Counted from the stretch's first letter, positions 11,931 through 24,263 are shown. The stretch is DNA of 64,000 nucleotides from Heliopora coerulea (GCA_030142905.1 JASJOG010000019.1:1710501-1774500), one strand, 5' to 3'. Program-made: numbers and translations. The notes: generated by a model not told the origin, from the sequence alone.

Positions 11931-13441
11931 AAAAGCGTGCAATGTTGCTTGGAGAAGTGAACTTGGGAAGTATCCACTTCTGATCTCAATCAAAAAGAAT
12001 AAACTATTTTAAACACAACTATAAATTAGACGACAACTCAATTGTAAAACAATCCTCATGACAATATCTTCCTACACTGCTACAATAAGATTAAACTCTA
12101 AAATTACTGGAACAATACCTACAAACTAATAGATTTTGAGGACAACATCAAGGCAGACATGAAAGTCAACATGCTGGTCACCCCAGTCCCCTATGTCATA
12201 AGACATGACCTATTGCCAAAAGCTTAGTAAACTAAAAGTTTGGTTTTTCTTTGAAAGTTTTCTTTTTAATCCCAAGAAAGTACAGTAGAGGACTCTGCCT
12301 ATAAGACCATATGTTTTTCAGAAGTTAACTGCCCATGAAAAACAATGGTTTAAAACAATTTTTTTCCAAGTGCCTGATAGTCCCACATGAGAAGAAATAT
12401 ACCGGTGTTTTGGATCTACTGTACACGACTGCCCCCACTTTGGCTTCTTTCAGCCATGAGGCCAGGTATAAGGAGATATAGTTCCGGTCTTTGGAGTCCA
12501 ATGCACCACTATCTTCAGGTTAAACTTGGTGTCAATCATAATTTACTAATAAATTTGCCAAAATGTACACGTAACATTCAATAAAAATTAAAGTCGAATG
12601 AAGATCCAAAGATATGTTCAAACGTTGAACAACACTGGCCATCACTAGCTTATTTAAAAATGTTGGTTGGATGAAAGTTTGACTTTGGTCAAACATTTTT
12701 TCTTGCAAAAGATAACGTGCAAGAAATGTTGGATTGTGTAGCTGCTTAACATCAAATGTACATACCACCATGATGCCCATTGGTATAAAGCGATATTATA
12801 TCGTTTATAACTGGCTTTAACGAATTTTATCAAGTGGGGGAGAAATAAACGTCAATACTTATTGTAAAATACCAACGGTACGTGTACCATTATACTTCAA
12901 CGGAACTCCTCTGAGTGCAATGACACAAACTTACTTACTTTGTTGATGAGGATCAAAGAAATTCTCCAAGGTCCAAGAGTTTGTACTGATTTTATGCGGG
13001 CGGTGGACAAGAAATGACTAACGAAACCTGTAACAGAACGAAAAAGGTTATTGTTTAGTTACTCATTTCACCAAAGCTGTGCACTATGTCAACCACGTGC
13101 TGGGTGGCAAACGCGATTGTTATCGGCTGGATAATTTTGCTTCTTCGCCCACTGCGAAGTAAGTGAAGGACAATAGGTCCTTTACCTAGAAATCCTTCGT
13201 TTTTCAACCGTTTTGAATTTGTTAGTGAACGTTCCGGGCCTAAAACTCTCAAGCGTTAATCAGGCTTGCATTGCCATCTTGTATTGCCATCTTGCCTGCT
13301 CTCTTTGAAGCAGACTAAACCAAGTATTCTCCGTGGTGAAACCGTTTGAACTCCCAAGAGAGCTAAAACAGTAAAACGATTAGCAAACTCAACAATTCGG
13401 CTGCTTACTGGCCTCATTGTTATCCAATGATAAAAAGCATA
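11931..13441. other. Intergenic stretch without recognised features
   Basis: The satellite stops abruptly near 11,930. I see no convincing exon, RNA gene or transposon up to the MITE at 13,445; short open frames of 60-80 residues look accidental. Confidence 0.5.
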
Positions 13442-13444
13442 TTA

Positions 13445-13662
13445 GACCCCATTCACACGATACCGGTACGAAACTGCACCGGCATCAAAATATCACGGTA
13501 CGAACCCGTTCACACGATTACGGTTTCACAGTACGGTTTCAAATCGTTACGGTTAGCATTACGGTTTCATGCTTTTTCATACCGGTACCGTGTGGACACA
13601 AGGCCTAACCGTGATAATTTCGTTACGGTTTCATTTCGTACCGGTATCGTGTGAACGGGGTC
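13445..13662. mobile_element. PIF/Harbinger-type MITE (218 bp)
   Basis: Terminal inverted repeats of about 29 bp, GACCCCATTCACACGATACC at the left and GGTATCGTGTGAACGGGGTC at the right, differ at one position in the outer 20. The element is flanked by the trinucleotide TTA on both sides (13,442-13,444 and 13,663-13,665), the usual 3-bp target duplication of PIF/Harbinger. The interior is made of CGGTACG and TTACGGTTTC words and cannot encode a transposase. Confidence 0.82.
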
Positions 13663-13665
13663 TTA

Positions 13666-15160
13666 ATTGCGCCTAAATACGAATTAAAAGCACTTACCTC
13701 CATCATGCCTCTACTTTGGTGAATAACTTACTTTACCTTAGGCCTCCTTGAGTTTATGACTTATGAATCGTTTAGAACCACAACATGAAGTGTTTCACAC
13801 CAACATATTAAACCAAACCAAAAATCGTTCATGCAGTGCGAAACTGTGAATCATCAATTTAGGTAACCTTCCCCTGACACCAAAATCAGAAAACCCATTC
13901 GAAGGTTCCTTCAAAACAAAGAACAGCACCGTCTTTCCGCCGAGTGAGAGTCTATTGGCACTGGATTGTCTTTACCATTCTATTATATTCCTTGAAAAAC
14001 TAAAGAGATATTAAATACTTACTAACCAAGAGCGAGGTCCATACGGGAAAGTATTTACCTGAGGTTTTCGGACAGAGCGAGTGGCGAAGGCGCTAGGTCT
14101 GTACGAAAAAACAGAAGGCAAATACTTTCAAGTACAAAACGAAAAAACGAGCTTCGTAAGGAATTTACTATATGGCTTTTGGTTGGTTTTCTTGCTCATT
14201 TTAAACTGAGTTTTCGTCGTAGGATGTCGCTGCTTACCGTACCTCGTTTCTTATTCGTCTTGCTCCTCGTTTCCACCAGCTATACATTTATTGGCCGTAC
14301 TTTTAGACAATTAGCTTGGAACTAAAGCAGTGATAGTGTTTCCCACATTTTATCATTCGGAATTTTCCATGTTAGATGATTCATTCTTCTTAAACTTCAT
14401 TGAAACCAGGTCGAAGATTTTCCCGCCTAAACTTACCGGTCAGGAATAAAAAGCGTACGGGAGTGATGGAACTGGTCGGTCCAATGTCGTAAAATGTCGG
14501 ACACTTCAGCAACCAATCAGCATGTGCAATTTTGCAAGCATACCGAGAAACATTACAAGTATTTGATTACTGTCCATCTGTCTGCAATCATGTTTTTATG
14601 TTGAATTCAAAATTGCTAAAAAAGAACGTGGAGTTTTAGCCTCCGTAGAAAGATGTCTTGATCGTGAAAGAAATTGCTTTGATAATTCATCTTGAGGGAA
14701 CTGTTAAGCATTCAAATTTTAATCAAGTAAAATAATGATTTAGGTATGATAATTTAAAACCCTATATTTTATTTGAATACCAGAAGGTTTATGATTTAGA
14801 TTTTTACTTTCAGTTATACGATTTCGCTCATAAACACCTTTGTTGTTTTTGCTCAAGAATGAAGTTGCCCACATGTCCCTTGAAACCAGCAGATTTTCAT
14901 GCAGAGTATGTCCATAAGTCATGGGTTCTTTCCAATTTCTAACTCAGCTGATTTGTATTTCAATCGGTAAGAACCTTTAATTCTGCTGGGTTGTAACTGA
15001 ACTGTTCTGGCTAGGGGTCCAGTAACGATCCCTCATGGGTAGTGTTACCACAGGATGAAACCAGGGGTACCCCGAAAAAGACTACGGTGCTTGGTACAGT
15101 TAATATAATCAAACTGGACAACACTTTTCTAACATGTGATCAAGACCAAGTTGTGAAAAC
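13666..15160. other. Stretch without recognised features
   Basis: Read on both strands; no conserved protein motif, RNA gene or repeat boundary is evident. Confidence 0.4.
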
Positions 15161-15162
15161 GC

Positions 15163-15234
15163 ACGTATCTGGAATCGAACTTTAATCTCCGAGGCCAGAG
15201 ACACAAGCGCTACCACCGTCATACGAATACCCGG
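15163..15234 (-). repeat. Possible tRNA-derived fragment
   Basis: On the minus strand, GGTGGTAGCGC resembles an A box and GTTCGATTCC is a good B box, separated by a spacing like that of a tRNA. Acceptor pairing is poor, so this is more likely a SINE head or tRNA relic than a working tRNA gene. Confidence 0.3.
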
Positions 15235-15239
15235 TTTGT

Positions 15240-16650
15240 GGTTTCAAAATATTTCACTAACCACAAGTGGTGTGGAAATGGTTTTGCCATTAAGTTGTGG
15301 GTTAGTGTGCATGGAATCAATTCTTTCTACATGCAAAACTTCTACATGCAGAACAGAATTTACGAAAGATGTTTTCAAATGATCTAAGGCTGCTGGCTCA
15401 ACGAGAAGAACATGAGAAGAGTTATGGAATGGTGAGAGGAACTGGAGTGGAAGGTTGAAAGTTAACGCGGTATTAACTGAAGCGATGGTGTGCACAAGAG
15501 AAGGAAGAGGGGATTAAGGCAAACAATAGAAAGAGCGTAAGGTTGAAACAAGGAGAGCTTCGAGTACCAAGAACATGTGATAAATGAATGGTGGATGCGA
15601 AGAATATGAACAAGCTTACGAGAAAATGGCATGGTGAAACGGGAGAAAGTTGTCAGGCTATCATTTGTGGTGGTATGGAGACGCCAGAAAGACCGAAGTG
15701 TACCAAGTTGTAAATAGAGCACCTAAAGCACTCGTTACAAAAGCTTTGCAATAAAGTCCAAATATTACCGTTATTTTTCATGATAATAATCTGATACTGC
15801 AGAAGTCAACTTAAAAATGTTGATTTGTTAGTAGTGTCAGATTATCATGAAAAAAAAATTCTGTTCATGTATCGCTGAGAATGATTCTGAAATAGTGAAA
15901 AATATAACCTAAACACTGCAAATTACCAAAACCAATTTGATTTTCCAAACGGATCCAATACAGGGAGAAAATAATTGTCATCACAACTGCTCAATATTTC
16001 AAGAATGCACAAAAATAGTAAATTCCTGTATCTGAATAGCAGCATTTCCTTTCATTAATTTCCCAAGTTGATAACCTCATTATTATAATTCATTCAAAAG
16101 TCAAAATGAGACTGAACACTCTCACGTACATACTTTACCTCAACTAACACTGAAACGCAACAAACAAGTTCGGTTTGAGAATCTGTATGGCCCGCATACG
16201 TCCCACACTAAGTTAGCCATAATTTAACAAACACTTATAGCCACATTAAACAGGCTAATTAAAATGTAGTACTCCCAAAGTTTAGCATCTGCAGTAGCCA
16301 ACTTGTGTTGAGCAGTTTTCATACATTACATACTATAAAAAGCCATGCTGGAAACATTTGGAGGATACGCCTGTGAATAGCTTTGCTTCGGATAAAGGGT
16401 TCACCAAGTAGTAACCACCATGGAAAAAATTTGACATCTCAAAAAAATAAAAAAAACTTTGACAGCACTAGTGAATGAGATGAACGTGGTTCGTCAATTT
16501 GTGTTTCCTTGAGTTCAAATTTTACAGACGTAAACAGCCACTTCATTGCATGCTAAGATGTCAAAAATTTCATTTAAATTACAAAATGAATCACACCATA
16601 GCAGGGATGAAAATGTGCATAATTTAAATAAGAACTTTGTCTACAATAAA
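15240..16650. other. Stretch without recognised features
   Basis: No coherent coding frame or repeat was recognised here. Confidence 0.4.
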
Positions 16651-16664
16651 CAATAGATCATAGC

Positions 16665-17400
16665 ATGGCAATGATAATGCAACTCGCAGAGTTGCAGAAA
16701 CCTCGGTTTGCAAAGCGAAAACCACGAGCCATGTGGGCCATCCTTTGCTACTCGGCAGAATTTCGACGTGTGGACATCTGCCAATCGAGATCCAAACAAT
16801 CGGAATCAACGCTAAACACTAGGATTTGGGAGCCTCTGGCCTTTGCTGACAAAATCAGGAAACTTTCCAAGAGTTGCAGAAAGCTCGATTTCCAAAGGAG
16901 GGACCACATGAGCCACGTGGTCCTCCCTTTGCTATTGGACCGAATTTTGACGTTTAGATATCTCCTGCCAATCGAGTGCCGAAGGCTCGCAATCAACGCC
17001 AAATAGCAGGGGAGACCACGTGGCCATATGTTCGCCTGATCCATTGGGCCAAATTTCGACGTGCGGATATCTCCTCCAAATCGAGTGGCAAACAATCGGA
17101 ATCAACGCCAAACAGTAGGTTTCGGTGGCCTCCGGCCATTGCTAACACGAGGAGGGAAATTCCGAAGAATTGCAGAATCCTCGTTTTGCAGGGGGTGGAC
17201 GACATGAGCCAGGTCGTCCCCCTCCCCTATTGGGGGCGAATTTAGACGTGCAGAAATCTCCTGCAAATCCAGCTACAATCGGTATCAACGCCAAACAGGA
17301 GGATCTGGGAACGTCTGGCCGTTGCTGACAAGATCAGCAAAATTTCCAAGGGCGGCAGAAACGTTGTTTTGCAAAGAAGCAAATACATGAGCCATGAGGT
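16665..17400 (+). repeat. Second tandem repeat (about 185 bp)
   Basis: Degenerate copies with GCAGAAA..CTCG, CATGAGCCACGTGG-like and GGAATCAACGCCAAACA words start near 16,690, 16,877, 17,170 and 17,355, with a partial unit near 17,020. The spacing is about 185 bp where intact. It is richer in G and C than its surroundings. Inverted copies occur at 37,300-37,620. Confidence 0.75.
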
Positions 17401-17930
17401 ATCCAAACTTTCATATTTTGAGCTTGTCGAAGGTTTGAAATTGCTCAAAATCGTCAAAAACCGTGGGTTAACCCCTTTACTTTTTGATGAAATTTTTTGA
17501 GCTCAAAAATTGCTTCAAGTACTACTCTAAAGTGCTCCAAATAACGACAAAACTATATTCGGCCCATATTTTGAGATTTTGGGTTTATTTCGAAAGTTTG
17601 AAATTAGTTCGAAAAATTCTCCAAAATCAAAGGTTTCAACTCTTTAACTCCTTACTTTTTGGTCAAATTTTTCGACGTAAAATGTTCAATGAAATTTCAC
17701 CCAAAAACCACTCATATTAATGCTAAACTAAATTCAATGCAATAAACTTTCATATTTTGAGCTTATGTCGAAGGTTTGAAATCGGACGAAAAATCGTCGA
17801 AAACCATGGGTTAACTCCTTTACTTTTTTTTTCCCGAAATTTTTCGGCCGAAAAATGGTCTTAATTACTCAAGTCCCTCAAATAAGGGCAAAATCATATC
17901 ACTTGGTCCAAATTTTCATATATTCATTAT
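17400..17930 (+). repeat. Decayed copies of the 168-bp satellite
   Basis: About three divergent monomers, recognised by GGGTTAACCCCTTTACTTTT, AAACTTTCATATTTTGAG and GAAATTTTTCG. They join the 185-bp repeat directly. The same pair of repeats recurs in inverted order at 37.2-38.5 kb. Confidence 0.75.
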
Positions 17931-18234
17931 TAAACTATTACAAGTTTTTATTGGTTATTCGTTTATCACGGAGAAGCAACAGGGTCGACAAGACGAATTC
18001 AGCAATCACTCCGATGTGAACAGAGCAGTATCGAGGTGTTAACGCGCCCTCTCAGCCCTCACTAACGCACACCAAGCTCTTCTGATTGCAATTTGTCCGC
18101 CAAAACAACCGATACACAATCGACGGCACTTCTGTGGAAACTTTATTCGGGTGCGGTGGGTGGGTTGTGCTGTTTATTCCTCAAAACGTAATTGAAAATT
18201 TAAAGCAGCCACTTCCAAGCCCTGACGGATGAGT
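17931..18234. other. Short unassigned stretch
   Basis: Nothing recognised between the satellite relic and the interspersed element. Confidence 0.4.
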
Positions 18235-19199
18235 AAGTCGAGACATTGAACATTTAGTTGAGTTTTGCAAAATATTTTTGAATCCAGAAAAAAGTTTGAA
18301 TTTTTCTTCCCGAAACAGTTGCCCCATAGAACTATAAATCCGGGGTAAGCGTCGCAGTGGACTCTCCTCCCTCCCTAAGTACAGCAGTAAACGTAAGCTT
18401 AAGTTAGGATGAGTCCAGCGCGGTTGATTTTGAGGGCAAAGGTAAACAGCGTGCGTTCAGTTTTCTGACACTGTGATAACGCTTCTCACCACGGCATCTG
18501 TTTCAGTGAACAAAGTATTAAATGTGGACCAGCAAGTTGTATTTCGTTCACCTTAGCAAAACTTCTACTCTCCTCCCAACTGCGGAAAGTAATACATCCG
18601 ACTCCTTCCAATATTCTTCCCCCGAGGTACTCTCGAAGCCCCAAGTGGAGTCAAGATGCAGCGAGGGGAACCACACCATGTCATCAGTGCAGTAGCGTAG
18701 GCACAACGTTTAAAATTCGCAGTCGTAATTTTTACTCGATGAAAAAAAGGAAAACGTAAACCCAAATTACGTATCAAGGAGCTCAGTGAATCCCCACGTT
18801 AACAAGGGACAGTTTGATGACAGATCGCCCGTCACAGTCCATGGTCAACCCATCCACCAATATATAGCAACCCTACACGGATATAAAATTCAATATATAG
18901 TTTTCTCATCAAATCATCCCACCAAGTTTACCATACCCGGGGCTGGTGGTTATAGCGCCACCAATCCGCTTCTCGGTAGTCGATTTTAGTAAGAACGGGG
19001 GGAACCACGTGAAGGTATCGACTTCCCTGGGACTACTCCTGGCACACTTGGGCTTTTTAAGCCGGCCAGTAGACCTCCTGCTGCAGGAGCGGTACACAAC
19101 CTGTTCGTCCCTTCTCCCTCCAAAAAATGTGTGCATTTTTTTACGTGAACGCACAAACACGTGTATACGTATACCTGCCTAACTACCTGACTGCCTGCC

Positions 19200-19440
19200 T
19201 AGCATTCTATCCATCTACAATCTACAAATATATACATCCACATATACATACATACACATCGGTATATATCTACATATATCTATATATATATCAAAATATA
19301 TATATATATTCCCTATATATATATCTATATCTATATATAAATCTATACATATCAATATATCTCTATGTATATATATATATACATCTGCATATATCTGTAA
19401 ATATCTACATGTATATCGACGTAGATTTATATTTATCTAT
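19200..19440. repeat. TA-rich microsatellite
   Basis: Runs of TATA, TATC and CATA. The matching position in the second copy of this element (42,100-42,700) is longer and carries an inserted palindrome. Confidence 0.9.
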
Positions 19441-19659
19441 AAATAACTGTACACCACATACCTGTTCTCCGTTCCACGCCAGTTTGTGTTTATCTGGCGA
19501 TTGTGAATCCTCTTGTTTGTGGCGCTCATGGCCAGGGCACTTAGGGTCAAGCTTAGTGGGACGCGCGTGCGATCTAGGGAAAGCGTCCGATACCTTCGAA
19601 GGCAAGGGCGAGGGTGCCGCGTTATAGCGAAAAGCGCAGAAGATCAGGCAGGACACATG

Positions 19660-19736
19660 TACTGCCAGCAAGCCTTTATGGCTTGCCGCAGTACAACGTG
19701 CTGTCAGAGCAAACCTTTATGGTTTGATGACAGCAC
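19660..19736 (+). other. Pair of adjacent stem-loops with identical TTTAT loops
   Basis: The first hairpin pairs ACTGC with GCAGT and GCAAGCC with GGCTTGC around TTTAT. The second pairs CTGTC with GACAG and CAAACC with GGTTTG around TTTAT. The two are separated by about 8 bp. The copy at 42,923-43,000 keeps the layout but has lost some pairs. Function unknown. Confidence 0.55.
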
Positions 19737-19950
19737 CATTTACACCATTTTATTTAAATCCTACTTATTTGAAAAAAATATTTAGTGGATATTGTTTGAA
19801 ATTCCGACCTCCTCAGGTGACCGTCTTCATTCTTGAGACAAAAACTTTTCGATATCAACTCCTGTTCAAAGAAATATGAGAAATAAATATTAGTACCCAG
19901 TACAAAACACGAAACAAAGCCATTGAGTAAGACAAAGGATTCACTAAACT

Positions 19951-19980
19951 AACGTTTCGTCCCATCTCGAACATCATCAG
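19951..19980 (-). ncRNA. Hammerhead-like core
   Basis: On the minus strand: CTGATGA, one T, GTTC/GGGAC hairpin, GAAACGTT. It sits near the end of the interspersed element, in the same relative place as in the second copy. Confidence 0.35.
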
Positions 19981-20025
19981 TGTGAAAGATTATTACAAAA
20001 CAGCGAATATACATAAATTAATGAA

Positions 20026-20746
20026 TAGGGGTGCACCGAATATTGTACCCGGCCGGATAGTAGGGTAATGGGACTATCCGGTATCCGGCCGGTTATTTTC
20101 TTATATCCGGCCGGATACCGGATAATTTGCTTTTCTGAAGACAATTGTCAATTTGTGTTACTTGTACCATACTAACAACAGACATTAATGGAAGAAACAA
20201 TGTAAACTCGTGTTCTGTTCTAACGTTATTTTTTAACAAATAAACAGAAGATAATCGTCTGTTACTTGATAACAATCTCAATAAGTGACACATTTTGATG
20301 CGCATAACAATCATTTTACACAAAGTTGTTTGTAGTCCCACTCTCGTTTGTTATATAGTGGCATTGTCAGAATTTTCGTGCATTGTGATGTATGAAAAGG
20401 AGTTTCATCTTCATGTTCATCTTCAGTTCTGTTGCATTTTTCCGCCATTTGCAAGTTGCAACTTGTAACTTGTCTAATTAATGCTTGTAATAATTATAAA
20501 CGCCAGTGAACAAGTAATGTTTTAAAGTAATTACTTGCAAAAAAAGACAAATCATATTTGAACTTCAGTGTAAAGTTATAATTTTTCTCCTCTCAATCCA
20601 AACCTAATTTGGGTAATAATTGATTGATTTGTGGCAAGTGCGAGCGTTTCATCCAAAATACCGGTATCCGGCCGGATTTTTTTTCAATTATTCGGTAATT
20701 CTGGTATCCGGCCGGCTATAAAAAAACACTATCCGGTGCACCCCTA
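20026..20746. mobile_element. Non-autonomous hAT-type element (721 bp)
   Basis: Terminal inverted repeats TAGGGGTGCACCG and CGGTGCACCCCTA are flanked by an exact 8-bp duplication, TTAATGAA (20,018-20,025 and 20,747-20,754). An 8-bp duplication is the rule for hAT. Subterminal regions at both ends are full of TATCCGGCCGG words in both orientations, plausible transposase-binding repeats. No transposase ORF remains. Confidence 0.85.
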
Positions 20747-21275
20747 TTAATGAAGGTACTAAACTACAAGCTATCTAGAAGCGGAATTACTGACAAAATT
20801 CAGAACAAAAACAAAGGAATGGAGCTGAGATTGCCATTCAAAGAGGCTTTAATTTTGGAAACTAAAGAGCTTTCTCTTGAGACAAGTTTGGAAGGCGAAG
20901 AACAAGAGGAAAGAATTTTAAAGTCGTCAAGAGATGTGGTATTGCCAGTTTCGGAAAGATGTGCTAAAATACTGGACGGGGTTAGAAGTAGCATTCCAAG
21001 GCGCGGAGGTCCAGTGTAGATAGCTTCGATAAAACAGAGGCGTTCTTGAGGTTATACACTATTAGAAGTAGCATGTTTTTTTACCCGTAAGGGTCGAGAC
21101 TCTCAAATCAGCTGAGACTCGTCTATGTAAATGACGAGCCGTTTGGCCCACATACAATGCGCTATGCAGTGTTGCCGATGGCTACGGTTTTACTGACTAG
21201 AGTGAGCGACGGATTTTGAATATACAGACCGACGAATAGGTAATTGTACCTCCGGCTCAGCAACTATATTTTTAC

Positions 21276-21322
21276 GATATCTATATCCATATCCATATCC
21301 ATATCTATATCTATATCTATAC
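21276..21322 (+). repeat. Hexanucleotide microsatellite
   Basis: Tandem ATATCC/ATATCT units, followed by AT-rich sequence to about 21,390. Confidence 0.9.
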
Positions 21323-21593
21323 ATAAAATATTTAATATAAAATATATAATATTTATATATAATATATAAAATTATATATATTATAATAGCAAAATTCTTG
21401 AAAACTATGACAATTTTATTATGTGCAAAGAAATATACAGATAATAAATATGCTGAATGTAACACGACAATATATAAAATACGTAAATAAATCAGAATTA
21501 CCTTCATTGCTTGATACTAAACATGCACAATATGTTTTATTACTTGATTCTAAACATCCACAGAAAGAAATTTCCAGTGTCCTGGCATCTTAC

Positions 21594-21673
21594 CTTTATT
21601 TCATTGCCTTGTACATGTACCAAAAATTTGTTCGCGTCACATTTTCCAAAAGACTGATACACCTCCCTTGTTC
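21594..21673 (-). CDS. Exon-like module 1 of the 21-34 kb family
   Basis: On the minus strand a pyrimidine-rich tract ending TTTCTGTTTAG precedes an 80-bp open segment that ends AATAAAG before GTAAGA. It encodes FGKCDANKFLVHVQGNEIK. This is the shortest member of a series repeated at 22.4, 23.4, 24.3, 26.6, 33.3 and 33.7 kb. The family is not recognised. Lengths and frames differ among the units, so several are probably decayed. Confidence 0.4.
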
Positions 21674-22198
21674 CTAAACAGAAATGAGTAAATGTTCTCA
21701 ACACTAATTCAACTACTGCAAACCTTCTTGCAGGCAGCGGCAGCTTCCAGATTCGGCGTAACTGATTAATTTAACTGATGATTTCAAAATAGGAGTTCAA
21801 CACGTTGCTAAATGGAAAGCCACAAGGAAAAACCCATGCCAAACACCCTGCACTTCTTTTATCAGTGAAAGGACATGTACGGCATTGATTTTACCATGGA
21901 CAAGGTACTTTTTAGCACTGTACGTCCCTGGTTATTTGTGAAAACATTCAAAACTCTGACTTTACTGTATTCCAGGTATGGCTGGTAGTCCACTTGGGAC
22001 GGAGGCCTTATTACTGAAGACCAGGAATACAAAAAGCGGTAAGATACGTCTACCATATCATGTACGAAAAGTCCTCTGTACTTTTCCTGCCACTCAAAGT
22101 ACGGGATTGACTTTACCTAGATCAAAATCGTCCTCAGGGTAACATGAACATAACATTTCATGAACTGACCAACAATGATAAAGTCAACAAGAAAAGTT

Positions 22199-22271
22199 GA
22201 CTAGAGCGGGATTCAAACTAGCATCCTTGGGTTACCGGACCGCTGCTCTACCTGAATTGAGCTATCGAGTC
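22199..22271 (-). repeat. tRNA-Thr-like segment (unit 1)
   Basis: On the minus strand an acceptor GACTCGA pairs with TCTAGTC except at one position, the D-arm is GCTC/GAGC, and the presumed anticodon loop CCGGTAA would give GGT (Thr). The B box is altered (GTTTGAATCCC) and the anticodon stem pairs badly. It lies inside a repeated unit, so it is likely a tRNA-derived relic, not a working gene. Confidence 0.5.
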
Positions 22272-22401
22272 AACTGGGAATAGTATGGTCACTTTATCCA
22301 ATTTAAGCGCGCATCCTCACATATATTAAGCGTTAAGTTGTCGTGAGAATCTCTCGTGCACTTCAATGTTGTATCGAATAACAAAAGTTGTGGCACCTCA
22401 C

Positions 22402-22742
22402 CTTATTTCATTGTCTTGTACATGTTCCAAAAATTTGTTCACGACACATTTTCCACAACGCTTTTGTCAAATACTTCATTTCACCATCTTCACATTTTGA
22501 TTTTTCAGTGGCTATATATGTTATGAATTTCTTCTACGTCACATTTTCCACACGCCTGATGATCCAAATACTGTATTCCACCATCTTTCACAACATGTCT
22601 TCTTTGTAGTCATATAGGTTATGAATTTCTTCTGTCACGTTTTCCACAGGCTTTATGTCTCAAATACTTTGCTTCATCATCTTTCACATCTTGTGTTTTC
22701 TGTAGCCATATTTGTTAATGTAGTGATATGCCTCCCTTGTTC
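22402..22742 (-). pseudogene. Exon-like module 2
   Basis: Bounded on the minus strand by TTTCTGTTTAG and by GTGAGG. It holds about three degenerate tandem copies of a unit of roughly 80 bp, each with a TGTGAAAGATG and a TGTGGAAAATGTG word. Single-base indels break the frame that is open in module 3, so this copy is probably dead. Confidence 0.45.
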
Positions 22743-23267
22743 CTAAACAGAAATGAGTTAATGCTTTCAAGACTAATTCAACAACTGCAAACCTTCTTGC
22801 AGGCAACGGCAAACTCTAGATTCCGCGAAACTCATTAGTTTAATTGATGTTTTGAAAATAGGAACCCAACACGTTGCTAAATGCAGAGCCACAAGGTAAA
22901 ACTCATGCCAAACACCTAGCACTTCTTTTATCAGTCAAAGGACATGTACGACATTGATTTTACCAAGGACAAGGCACCTTTTAGCACTGTACGTCTCTAA
23001 TATTTTGTGAAACATTGAAAATGCTGACTTCGCAGTATTCAAGGCATGTCTGATAGTCCACTCGGTTATGAGCCCTTATTATTGAAGACTAGGAATAAAA
23101 CAAGCGGTAAGAAACGTCTACCATGTCATCTACGAAAAAATCCTCTGTACTTTTTCTGCCATTCAAAGTACGGGATTGACCTCACCTAGATCAGAATCAT
23201 CCTCAGGATAACATGAACAGAACATTTCGTGAATTGACCTACACTGATAAAGTCAACTAGAAAAGTT

Positions 23268-23321
23268 GACTTGAGAGGGATTCGACCTTGCATCTTCAGG
23301 TTACCGGACCGCTGCTTTACC
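23268..23321 (-). repeat. Truncated tRNA-like segment (unit 2)
   Basis: Only the 3' half and the anticodon region match the other tRNA-like copies. The D-arm is lost where sequence jumps from CTTTACC to GTTAAGTTG. Confidence 0.4.
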
Positions 23322-23388
23322 GTTAAGTTGTAGCAAGAATCTCTCGTGCACTTCAATGTATCGAATATAAAAAGTTGTAGCGTCTCAC

Positions 23389-23539
23389 CTTTGTTTTAGT
23401 GTCTTGTACATAGGTTCCAAAAATTTCTTCACGTCAAATTTTCCACAAGGCTTTTGTCTCAAATACTTTATTTCACCATCTTTCACATTTTGTGTTCTGT
23501 AGCCATATTTGTTAATGTAGTGATATGCCTCCCTTGTCC
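23389..23539 (-). CDS. Exon-like module 3 (open frame)
   Basis: A 151-bp segment with good borders: TTTCTGTTTAG before GGACAAGG, and AAACAAAG before GTGAGA. The frame is open throughout and includes YINKYGYRTQNVKDGEIKYL and RQKPCGKFDVKKFLE. In sister modules the second block reads CGKCDMKKFLEHVQDNE, so a Cys pair is typical and the second Cys is Phe here. The protein family is unknown to me. The exon length is not a multiple of three, so it could not be inserted freely into a transcript. Confidence 0.45.
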
Positions 23540-24061
23540 CTAAACAGAAATGAGTAAATGCTCTCAAGACTAATTCAACAATTGCAAACCTTCTTGCAGG
23601 TAGCGGAAGTATCCAGATTCGACGCAACTAATTAATTTAATCGATGATTTCAAAATAGGAATTCAACACGTTGCTAAATGCAGACCCACAAGGCAAAACC
23701 CTTGCTGAACTCCTTGCACTTATTTTATCCCTCAAAGGACACGTACGGCATTGATTTTACCAAAAGGTACCTTTTAGTACCGTACGTCTCTAATTATTTT
23801 CTGAAAACATTCAAAATGCTGACTTTACAGTATTCAAGGTATGCCTGCTAGTCCACTTGGGACAGAAGCCTTATTACTGAAGACCAGGAATACGAAAAGC
23901 GGTAAGAAACGTCTACCATGTCATGTACGAAAAGTCCTCTGTACTTTTTCTGCCGCTCAAAGTACGGGATTCACTTCACCTAGTTCTGAATCATCCTCAA
24001 AGTAACATGAACATAAGCTTTCATGAATTGACGTACAATGATAAAGTCAACAAGAAAAGTT

Positions 24062-24133
24062 GACTAGAGCGGGATTCGAACTCGCATCTTCGGGTTACCA
24101 GACCGCCGCTCTACCTGAATTGAGCTATTGGTC
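24062..24133 (-). repeat. tRNA-Thr-like segment (unit 3)
   Basis: Carries a perfect B box (GTTCGAATCCCGC on the minus strand) and a recognisable D-arm, but the acceptor pairing is incomplete. Part of the same repeated unit as 22,199-22,271. Confidence 0.5.
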
Positions 24134-24263
24134 AATTGGGAACAGTATGCTCGTTTTATCCAATTTAAGTGCACATCCTCACAGATATCGAGCGTTAAGT
24201 TGTCGTGAGAATCTCTCGTGCACTTCAATGTTGTATCGAATATCAAAAGTTGTCGCATCTCAC

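Larger units (their letters stand above)
18235..19997. mobile_element. Interspersed element, copy 1
   Basis: Closely matches 41,046-43,262, from AAGTCGAGACATT at the left to AACATCATCAGTGTGAAAGA at the right. The interior has an AT-dinucleotide microsatellite (about 19,200-19,440), two adjacent hairpins (19,660-19,736) and a hammerhead-like core near the right end. No convincing protein is encoded. The family is not identified. The terminal motif suggests a non-autonomous element related to Penelope-like elements, but this is inference. Confidence 0.6.

Noticed and set aside
13055..13252. 65-residue minus-strand ORF
   Set aside because: No motif, no splice borders and no second copy to compare.
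16665..17245. Overlapping ORFs of 60-115 residues on both strands
   Set aside because: They lie in the 185-bp tandem repeat and are open on both strands because of its composition.
19127..19627. 166-residue Tyr/Ile-rich ORF, and a similar one at 42,335-42,709
   Set aside because: It reads through a TA-type microsatellite (YIYIYI); not a protein.
20750..21019. 89-residue plus-strand ORF next to the hAT element
   Set aside because: Its ATG lies in the target duplication and no homologous motif is visible. Weak evidence only.
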